Shown: piece after piece, positions 27,547 to 32,254 of the stretch | Layout: each line of letters begins with the position of its first letter | Position numbering within the stretch: position 1 is the first letter of the stretch | IMG/VR virus record: IMGVR_UViG_3300027777_000092 | Coordinates: 1 to 32,254 of that record | Length of the DNA stretch: 32,254 nucleotides | From: a virus | Strand: one strand, 5' to 3' | Notes under the pieces: model-generated | Database searches by the model: none | What the model was told of the DNA's origin: nothing | Seen by the model: the letters and a program-made list of their open reading frames with translations, nothing else | Program-made: the position numbers and the translations under genes

Positions 27547-27553
27547 ATAAATA
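27546..27553 (+). promoter_or_regulatory. T4-type late promoter (TATAAATA) for gp4, rightward
   Basis: An exact TATAAATA with 14 nt before the gp4 ATG at 27568. Its first T is also the complement of the A of the leftward ATG. The expected transcription start near 27559 gives a leader of about 9 nt with no Shine-Dalgarno sequence. Confidence 0.8.
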
Positions 27554-27560
27554 CTATAAC

Positions 27561-27568
27561 TATTTATA
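27561..27568 (-). promoter_or_regulatory. T4-type late promoter (TATAAATA) for the leftward arm
   Basis: An exact TATAAATA on the minus strand, mirror image of the rightward box, with 14 nt before the tube-cap ATG at 27546. Its first base pairs with the A of the gp4 ATG. The predicted leader is about 9 nt and lacks a Shine-Dalgarno sequence. Confidence 0.8.
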
Positions 27569-28017
27569 TGACATACAGTGGCAAATTTAATCCTGTGAAT
27601 ATAGGAAAATACGAAGGTGACTTTCGCTGTATAAAATACCGCAGCCTTTGGGAGCGCAATACATTCCGTTGGTGTGACATAAATGATGCAATTGTTCGCT
27701 GGAGCAGTGAAGAAGTCATCGTACCTTATCGGTGTAAAACAGATAATCGAGTACATCGTTATTTTGTTGATCTTAAAATTACCTTTAAGAATGGTGATAC
27801 ATATCTTATCGAAATTAAACCCAAGAAAGAGACGCTCGAGCCAAAGAAAAGAGCTAGAACTAGCAAAGGTTATCTTAAAGAAGTGTTAACATATGTAAAG
27901 AATATGAGTAAGTGGGAAGCAGCACATGCTTATGCTCAACAGCGCGGTTGGAAATTTGAGGTATGGCATGAAGATACTCTTAAATCTCTCGGAATTAAAT
28001 TACTGCTTAAAGGTTAA
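27568..28017 (+). CDS. 4: Head completion protein gp4
   Basis: A 149-residue protein, almost the same length as T4 gp4 (150). It has the family pattern YSGKFNPVNIGKYEGDF, IKYRSLWER, FRWCDIND, IVRWSSEEVIVPY and HRYFVDLKI, followed by YLIEIKPKKET. Asp68 and the Glu82-x-Lys84 pair resemble a PD-(D/E)xK nuclease core, as noted for this family; whether it cuts DNA is unproven. gp4 acts late in head maturation before tails join. The ATG at 27568 is chosen over an upstream ATG at 27535 because conserved sequence starts there and it lies correctly under the rightward late promoter. In T4 gene 4 is transcribed in the same direction as gene 53; here it is divergent. Confidence 0.93.
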   Translation: MTYSGKFNPVNIGKYEGDFRCIKYRSLWERNTFRWCDINDAIVRWSSEEVIVPYRCKTDNRVHRYFVDLKITFKNGDTYLIEIKPKKETLEPKKRARTSKGYLKEVLTYVKNMSKWEAAHAYAQQRGWKFEVWHEDTLKSLGIKLLLKG

Positions 28018-28021
28018 GACA

Positions 28022-28029
28022 TATAAATA
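28022..28029 (+). promoter_or_regulatory. T4-type late promoter (TATAAATA)
   Basis: An exact TATAAATA 11 nt before the ATG at 28041. The predicted start point near 28035 leaves about 6 nt of leader (CGCAT side) and no Shine-Dalgarno sequence. Confidence 0.7.
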
Positions 28030-28040
28030 TACTTGCGCAT

Positions 28041-28637
28041 ATGGCATCCAAGACTACATTTAGCTTTGAAAAGTATCACGACCAATTGTCCGCTAGCGGT
28101 ATAACTGCGCATACCAATAAAAGTCGTGCATGGTTTTTTGATAAGCTTAAAGGATTAAGTAATATAGATCGTCGAAAGTTGCTTAAAGATCAGGCGCTTA
28201 ATCCAATGCATCGTCCATTACCCGGGCGAATGTTTATGTTTTTTTATGATCCTAAAGGTAAAGAAGAATTGCCATACTATGACCGCTTCCCGTTAATCAT
28301 TATGGTAGGAAAAGCCAAAGGCGGATTCTATGGTCTTAACTTACATTATCTACCAAATAAATTGCGCGCACTATTCTTTGACAAGTTGTTATCGTTTACA
28401 AACAATGATAAGTATGATGAAACCACAAAGTTTAAGCTAACATACAATATGTTGAGTAGCGTGTCTAGTCTAAAATACTTTGCTCCTTGTTTTAAACACT
28501 ATCTTTTTGCACATCTAGATAGTGTGCCTGTGGAAGTGCCATCAACCGATTGGGAAATTGCCGTATGCCTGCCAACTTGGAAATTTGTTGGAAATGATAA
28601 GACTAGTGTATGGAAAGAGTCTCTTAAACAATTTTAA
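28041..28637 (+). CDS. Conserved T4-like phage protein, function unassigned
   Basis: A 198-residue basic, aromatic-rich soluble protein. Its core (GRMFMFFYDPKGKEELPYYD, then FPLIIMVGKAKGGFYGLNLH and YLPNKLRALFFDKLL, about residues 60-115) looks like a conserved domain I associate with T4-like phages of aquatic bacteria. I cannot tie it to a T4 gene with certainty. Its place after gp4 recalls the T4 head-completion cluster (genes 2 and 4), so a head- or DNA-end-related role is possible, but this is position only. It has its own late promoter and ends 2 bp before the tail-tube-fold gene. Confidence 0.8.
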   Translation: MASKTTFSFEKYHDQLSASGITAHTNKSRAWFFDKLKGLSNIDRRKLLKDQALNPMHRPLPGRMFMFFYDPKGKEELPYYDRFPLIIMVGKAKGGFYGLNLHYLPNKLRALFFDKLLSFTNNDKYDETTKFKLTYNMLSSVSSLKYFAPCFKHYLFAHLDSVPVEVPSTDWEIAVCLPTWKFVGNDKTSVWKESLKQF

Positions 28638-28639
28638 TA

Positions 28640-29155
28640 ATGTCATCAATACAAGACTTACAAAGTACTATCAAACGGCGTGCCGGTTTATCACGAGGTA
28701 ATCGTTTTAAAATTATGATCTCTAATCCATTTGATACTGGCAAAGATCTTAGCCTATTGTGTGAAAGCTGTACTTTCCCTGGACGCCAAATTTTAAGTAC
28801 AGATTTCTCAGTATGGCGCAATGAAAATAAAGTACCTACTGGTTATACTGATGAAGATGTTACATGCGTCTTTTATTTGACAAATGATTATTATGTTAAA
28901 GACTTATTTGACAAATGGCTTGTCATGATACTTAATCCAGTATCATACCTAGTTGAATATACACAAACTTTTGCACGAACTGTTACTATACAACAATTAA
29001 ATGAAGCAGATGAACCAGTATATGAAGTTAATTTACCAAATGCATGGCCAGTTAGCGTAAATTCAATTGAATTGAATAATGATTCTGACAACACAGCTCA
29101 AAAATTAACTGTAGTATTTACATACAATACTTGGTCATCAAGAAAACTAACTTAA
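28640..29155 (+). CDS. Tail-tube-fold protein, gp19-like
   Basis: A 171-residue protein with the tail-tube pattern: NRFKIMISNPFDTGKDL, LLCESCTFPGRQILSTDFSV, then VPTGYTDEDVTCVFYLTNDY and FDKWLVMILNP, ending with QKLTVVFTYNTWSS. This beta-barrel family includes the gp19 tube subunit, tube initiators (gp54) and tail completion proteins. T4 gp19 is 163 residues, so the size fits the major tube, but its place between gp4 and gp26 rather than next to the sheath leaves room for a minor tube-type or completion protein. Another copy of the family probably lies elsewhere if this one is minor. It starts 2 bp after the previous stop (TAATAATG) and lacks a Shine-Dalgarno site. Confidence 0.72.
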   Translation: MSSIQDLQSTIKRRAGLSRGNRFKIMISNPFDTGKDLSLLCESCTFPGRQILSTDFSVWRNENKVPTGYTDEDVTCVFYLTNDYYVKDLFDKWLVMILNPVSYLVEYTQTFARTVTIQQLNEADEPVYEVNLPNAWPVSVNSIELNNDSDNTAQKLTVVFTYNTWSSRKLT

Positions 29156-29163
29156 AATTATAT

Positions 29164-29171
29164 TATAAATT
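29164..29171 (+). promoter_or_regulatory. Weak late-promoter-like box (TATAAATT)
   Basis: TATAAATT differs from the late consensus at the last base and lies 5 nt before the gp26-like ATG at 29177. It has the same close spacing as the leaderless-type promoters on the other strand. Support is weaker because of the mismatch and the AT-rich setting. Confidence 0.35.
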
Positions 29172-29176
29172 AAATT

Positions 29177-29884
29177 ATGGCATTACCAATCCTAGAATCC
29201 CCAAAGTATACTGTTGAAATTCCTTCAAGTAAGAAGGCTGTTGAATATCGTCCGTTTCTTGTAAAAGAAGAAAAGATCCTGCTTATGGCTCAAGAGTCGC
29301 AGGATTCTCGTGAGATGTTAAATACAATGAAAGATATTATTCGTGCATGTACATTTGAAAAAATTGATGTAAATACTTTAACCTCGTTTGATCTTGAATA
29401 TGTTTTCCTAAAACTCCGTAGCAAAAGCATTGGCGAAATTAGCAATGTCAACATCAAGTGTGCGTCATGTGAAGCGCAAAATCCAATCGAGATTAACCTT
29501 GATGAAATACAAGTAAAATTTGATGAATCTGTATCAAAGACAATTATGATTACCGACACTGTTGGAGTTAATATGCGTTATATTCGTGTTAAAGATATGG
29601 GTGCATTAACTGATGATACTAAAACGCAAAGTGATCTTATCAACGATGTTGTCATTGCAAGCATTGAAAGTATCTTTGATGCCGATAAAGTTTACGCTAG
29701 TGAAAATTCAACAAAAGATGAATTGATTACCTTTATCAACAGTCTTAATCGTTCCCAAATGCAAAAGATTGAAGCATTCATCGCAGCAGTTCCTGCACTT
29801 AAAGAAAACATTCAATTCAAATGTAAAGGCTGTGGCCATGATAACAAACTTGAATTGTCTGGTACCCAAGCTTTTTTCGCCTAG
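29177..29884 (+). CDS. 26: gp26-like baseplate/tail assembly protein with a four-Cys zinc site
   Basis: A 235-residue protein of the T4_baseplate (gp26-like) family. It begins LPILESPKYTVEIPSSKK and contains YRPFLVKEEKILLMAQES and FDLEYVFLKLRSKSIGE, the usual family core. Two CxxC knuckles, Cys95/Cys98 (IKCASCEAQN) and Cys216/Cys219 (FKCKGCGHDN), should hold one zinc ion. The gene ends in a slippery run before TAG (see 29872-29878), and an open -1 frame follows. Together with its place directly upstream of the tape measure gene this suggests it acts as the short form of a G/GT-like tail assembly chaperone pair. T4 gp26 takes part in central hub assembly. Family confident; chaperone role inferred. 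Confidence 0.88.
   Translation: MALPILESPKYTVEIPSSKKAVEYRPFLVKEEKILLMAQESQDSREMLNTMKDIIRACTFEKIDVNTLTSFDLEYVFLKLRSKSIGEISNVNIKCASCEAQNPIEINLDEIQVKFDESVSKTIMITDTVGVNMRYIRVKDMGALTDDTKTQSDLINDVVIASIESIFDADKVYASENSTKDELITFINSLNRSQMQKIEAFIAAVPALKENIQFKCKGCGHDNKLELSGTQAFFA
29872..29878 (+). promoter_or_regulatory. Probable -1 ribosomal frameshift site (T TTT TTC)
   Basis: In the gp26 frame the bases read T TTT TTC with TTT and TTC as zero-frame codons, an exact X XXY YYZ heptamer. GCC TAG follows at once, so the stop is two codons after the slip. A -1 slip continues CGC CTA GCC CTC into the open frame that ends at 30060. I did not model a downstream pseudoknot. Confidence 0.75.
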
Positions 29885-30060
29885 CCCTCTCGCATGAATC
29901 ATTGGTTAATTATTTCCAAACCAACTTTGCTCTAATGCAGCATCACAAATACTCATTAAGCGAACTGGATATGATGATACCATGGGAGAGGGAGATATAC
30001 ATTTCAATGCTTGTAGCTCATCTTAAAGAAGAAGAACAAAAACGCAAAAATAGCAACTAA
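29878..30060 (+). CDS. -1 frame extension of gp26 (GT-like tail assembly chaperone domain)
   Basis: A 60-codon open frame in -1 relative to gp26, beginning at the slip (RLALSHESLVNYFQTNF) and continuing with LMQHHKYSLSELDMMIPWER and EIYISMLVAHLKEEEQKRK, then TAA 5 bp before the tape measure ATG. It has no ATG near its start; the first ATG (29935) is inside the likely helical domain and the only early alternative is TTG at 29902 without a Shine-Dalgarno site. With frameshifting the fused product would be 294 residues. Short helical proteins with an HHxYSLxE...PWERxIY pattern follow gp26-like genes in related phages as I recall. Real coding is very likely; fusion is the best explanation but is untested. 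Confidence 0.8.
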   Translation, partial: RLALSHESLVNYFQTNFALMQHHKYSLSELDMMIPWEREIYISMLVAHLKEEEQKRKNSN

Positions 30061-30065
30061 AAACA

Positions 30066-32254
30066 ATGGCCAATATAGAATCTAGTCAATTAGCAGAAGT
30101 AATTGCACAGCTTAAAAGTTTAAACTTTTCGCATGATGTGTTGTTGGACGCTATTGATGATAATAACAAATTGGTTGCAAAGAATATTCTAATTGGCTCA
30201 CAAGTTGAAGGACAGCGCATTGATAATGGTGGACAGCTGTTAGCAATGGTTATTAGTATACGCCGAATGGTTTTTGATCTCGGCAAAAGCAGTAAAGACT
30301 TGTTAGAATTCTTTACAAGCAATGATATGCAGCAAGAAGAAAATCGTAAAGATCTTCTTGCTGCCATAAGAGGCCGGGACAAGAAAGATGAAATGACCAA
30401 ACGAGTAACGCCAAAGAAAGGCGGTAAAGGCGATGATAGCGGATTGATCGGTATTCTTGCTTTTGCGGCTGGTCTTGTAGGCGGTACCGTTGTTGGGTTT
30501 GTTAGCAAAAGTGTTGAACTTTTTGCAGGCTATCTTAAAGATGCTAAATGGCTAAAATCAATTGGAGATTATGTTTTAAAAATAAATGAAAATATAGTTG
30601 CATTATTTGGACGAGTGTATGAAGCTGTATCTGTATGGCTTAAAGAAAACAAATTTATTCAATTTATAGCTGGTAAACTTTCTTCTATAGGAGAAACTAT
30701 AGCTGGAGTAATTGGAAAAGTAGCTGAGATATTTACATCAGCTACTGAAAGTATAAGTGCAATATTAGAAGAAAGTAAAATAGTACAATTTATCAGCGGT
30801 AAGTTAACGGCAATAGGAAAAATTTTAACATCATTTGGAGAATTCATTGGGTTTATCGCCGATCTTACAGTTTCATATTTAGATGTTACAATCTTTCAGC
30901 CTTTGGTTGGTAAACTGCAACAAATAGGTAAAGCTTGGAGTGCTTTTACTGAAACATTAAGTAGTGCATATGAAACGCTATCTGGGTTATTTAAAGCTGT
31001 AGAGTCAACTAGTGGAGCAGTGGGAGAGAGCGCAACCGGTATAAGCAAATTCTTTAGCGGCTTTACTAAATTTTTTGGATTCCTAAGTGATACATTTGGA
31101 ATGTTATTCAAGGGATTTGAAGCTGGTATTCAATTGGGAGAAGGTATAGCTAATGTATTGGGAGGAATACTAAAAGCGGTAGGCCCTTTGATGGAAGCTA
31201 TCGCATTCCCATTGTTAATTATAACTGGTCTAATTGGCGCTATCACAGGATTTATCAAAGGCTTTAAAGAAGATGGTATAATTGGTGGTATTAAAGGCGC
31301 AATAGTTGGAATATTTGATGCATTGGTAGGCGGCTTATTGGATATGATTAAAGGAGCAGTTTCATGGATTGCGTCCGCATTAGGATTTGATAACGTATCA
31401 AAGTTTCTTGACAGCTTCTCATTCTCTGATCTATTTAAAAAATATATTGATTGGATATTTGGTTTATATAAAAATATTTGGTTATGGATTACTGATGCTT
31501 TTTCGTGGAAAACAATATCAGGTATGTTTGAAAATTTTTCACTAGACGGATTATTATCTGGTTTTTATGGAGGAATTCTTGATAGTATAAAAGGAGCAGT
31601 TTCATGGATGGCTTCATTGTTTGGTTTTGATGGTATAAGCAAATACCTAGACAGCTTTTCTTTCTCCGATATATTTAAAACTGTATTTGATGCTATTGGC
31701 AAAGCAATAGATGGAGTCATTGATTGGATAATGAATATTCCACAATTGATTACCGCCCTTGGTGCTAAAATGGGAAGCATGATTAGTGGTGCTATAGGAG
31801 GTATTGGCAATATCGCTGAAGGATTTGCAAAAAGTGTACTAAAAGATGTACTGCCTGATCCTGCTGCAAATACAAGCATGCTCAATCCAATGCATTGGGT
31901 TGCAAAAGCAATACCTGACAGCATTTATGAATATGCAGGAATTAAAGCAGCTGCTGTTGAAGAAGGAACTGGTAAAGCTGCTGCGGCAGATACAAGCGGA
32001 GGTGCTAAACAAGTTACACCTTCAGGCGGAAATAATGGCGAATGGCCAAATTATTACACAGAAGAAAACGCACCTACAACAGGCCATGGCGATCATGTAC
32101 CATGGTTTCCTAATGCAAATAATGTAGGTGCCGAATTGATGAATAGTAGTCAGCCTCAAGGCGCCTCGGCTGTCATAGTTAATAATTATGGCGGCAATAC
32201 CACAACAAATACCACAAGTTCAACCAACAATACCCAAAGTTCCTATGATCCAAT
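30066..32254 (+). CDS. 29: Tape measure protein (partial, runs off the window)
   Basis: An open frame of 729 codons with no stop before the window end. It begins MANIESSQLAEVIAQLKSLN. Residues about 1-115 are helical and charged, followed by a hydrophobic stretch (LIGILAFAAGLVGGTVVGF near residue 127). The rest is repetitive amphipathic and hydrophobic helix of the kind that threads through the tail tube and may enter the host membrane, with a second strong segment at about 375-435 (FPLLIITGLIGAITGF). An 80-residue duplication lies at about 428-535. The tail end is Asn/Thr-rich (VNNYGGNTTTNTT), seen at the end of marine T4-like tape measures. T4 gp29 is 590 residues, so this one predicts a longer tail or an added domain. 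It follows the gp26 extension, the standard chaperone-tape measure order. Confidence 0.85.
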   Translation, partial: MANIESSQLAEVIAQLKSLNFSHDVLLDAIDDNNKLVAKNILIGSQVEGQRIDNGGQLLAMVISIRRMVFDLGKSSKDLLEFFTSNDMQQEENRKDLLAAIRGRDKKDEMTKRVTPKKGGKGDDSGLIGILAFAAGLVGGTVVGFVSKSVELFAGYLKDAKWLKSIGDYVLKINENIVALFGRVYEAVSVWLKENKFIQFIAGKLSSIGETIAGVIGKVAEIFTSATESISAILEESKIVQFISGKLTAIGKILTSFGEFIGFIADLTVSYLDVTIFQPLVGKLQQIGKAWSAFTETLSSAYETLSGLFKAVESTSGAVGESATGISKFFSGFTKFFGFLSDTFGMLFKGFEAGIQLGEGIANVLGGILKAVGPLMEAIAFPLLIITGLIGAITGFIKGFKEDGIIGGIKGAIVGIFDALVGGLLDMIKGAVSWIASALGFDNVSKFLDSFSFSDLFKKYIDWIFGLYKNIWLWITDAFSWKTISGMFENFSLDGLLSGFYGGILDSIKGAVSWMASLFGFDGISKYLDSFSFSDIFKTVFDAIGKAIDGVIDWIMNIPQLITALGAKMGSMISGAIGGIGNIAEGFAKSVLKDVLPDPAANTSMLNPMHWVAKAIPDSIYEYAGIKAAAVEEGTGKAAAADTSGGAKQVTPSGGNNGEWPNYYTEENAPTTGHGDHVPWFPNANNVGAELMNSSQPQGASAVIVNNYGGNTTTNTTSSTNNTQSSYDP
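31347..31440. repeat. Tandem duplication in the tape measure gene, unit 1
   Basis: Encodes IKGAVSWIASALGFDNVSKF then LDSFSFSDLFKK. It matches 31587-31680 with an offset of exactly 240 bp; 20 bases at 31350-31369 are identical in the copy. Confidence 0.8.
31587..31680. repeat. Tandem duplication in the tape measure gene, unit 2
   Basis: Encodes IKGAVSWMASLFGFDGISKY then LDSFSFSDIFK, the second copy of the 80-residue unit at 31347-31440. The protein is more alike than the DNA away from the identical 20 bases. Confidence 0.8.

Larger units (their letters stand above)
27544..27570. repeat. Perfect 10-bp inverted repeat holding two divergent late promoters and two start codons
   Basis: The left arm is CATATAAATA (27544-27553), the spacer is CTATAAC (27554-27560), and the right arm is TATTTATATG (27561-27570). 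The arms are exact reverse complements. CAT at 27544-27546 is the leftward ATG and ATG at 27568-27570 is the rightward start. Each arm also carries the TATAAATA box of the opposite-facing gene. Confidence 0.9.

Noticed and set aside
26644-27756. Longer 370-residue version of the tube-cap protein starting at 27756.
   Set aside because: The extra 70 residues are antisense to gp4 and do not look like protein family sequence; the promoter and conserved N-terminus support 27546.
29886-29935. A short ATG frame (MNHWLIISKPTLL) just after the gp26 stop.
   Set aside because: It ends after 13 codons and lies in a different frame from the conserved -1 extension.
1-32254. tRNA genes, integrases, insertion sequences or host metabolic genes.
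   Set aside because: I saw no cloverleaf-like sequence and no such protein motifs; every long stretch is explained by tail or head genes.

Overview
This window is the tail and baseplate late-gene module of a T4-type (myovirus) phage with AT-rich DNA. The evidence is recognisable homologues of T4 gp48/gp54, gp53, gp27, gp5, gp25, gp6, gp7-like protein, gp4, a gp19-like tube-fold protein, gp26 and a tape measure protein, plus T4-type late promoters (NATAAATA) at many gene junctions. Several families (the DUF4815-type giant protein, the wedge proteins between gp6 and the fibres, and the LamG/CBM-like fibres) resemble those of T4-like phages of aquatic bacteria, especially cyanophages and their relatives. 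The sequence does not name the host. No tRNA, CRISPR, insertion sequence or bacterial gene is visible.

Layout. The leftward arm reads from 27546 down to 1: tube cap gp48/54-like, gp53, gp27-like hub, gp5-like OB-CHAP hub, a separate beta-helix spike, a cadherin-repeat/3D-domain protein, gp25, gp6, gp7-like, a wedge/structural protein, a 1763-residue DUF4815-type protein, a small coiled-coil protein, a fibre ending in an RCC1-like beta-propeller, a BppU-like small protein, a 70-residue fibre adaptor remnant, two paralogous CBM/LamG-like fibres, and a small protein of unknown role. The rightward arm reads from 27568 to the window end: gp4 head-completion protein, an unassigned T4-like protein, a tail-tube-fold protein, gp26-like protein with a probable -1 frameshift extension, and a tape measure protein that runs off the end. 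Genes are packed with 0-100 bp gaps and several ATGA or TAATG overlaps, so no stretch over 300 bases lacks a gene.

How the parts work together. The leftward genes encode the central hub and spike (gp27, gp5, beta-helix, 3D-domain protein), the wedges (gp53, gp25, gp6, gp7-like and the structural proteins) and the receptor-binding fibres. The rightward genes make the tube and its length ruler, an assembly chaperone and a head-completion factor. The two arms are fired from one compact divergent late promoter at 27544-27570. It is a perfect 10-bp inverted repeat in which each promoter's -10 box overlaps the other gene's start codon.

Most notable points: (1) this symmetric promoter/start-codon palindrome; (2) a textbook T TTT TTC slippery heptamer just before the gp26 stop, directly upstream of the tape measure gene, giving a G/GT-like tail chaperone pair; (3) almost complete absence of Shine-Dalgarno sequences, with late promoters so close to start codons that several late mRNAs should be leaderless or nearly so; (4) an RCC1-like propeller as a fibre tip; (5) a gp5 function split over separate genes, with CHAP and 3D cell-wall domains in neighbouring hub proteins; (6) a fibre adaptor cut off inside its collar repeat.
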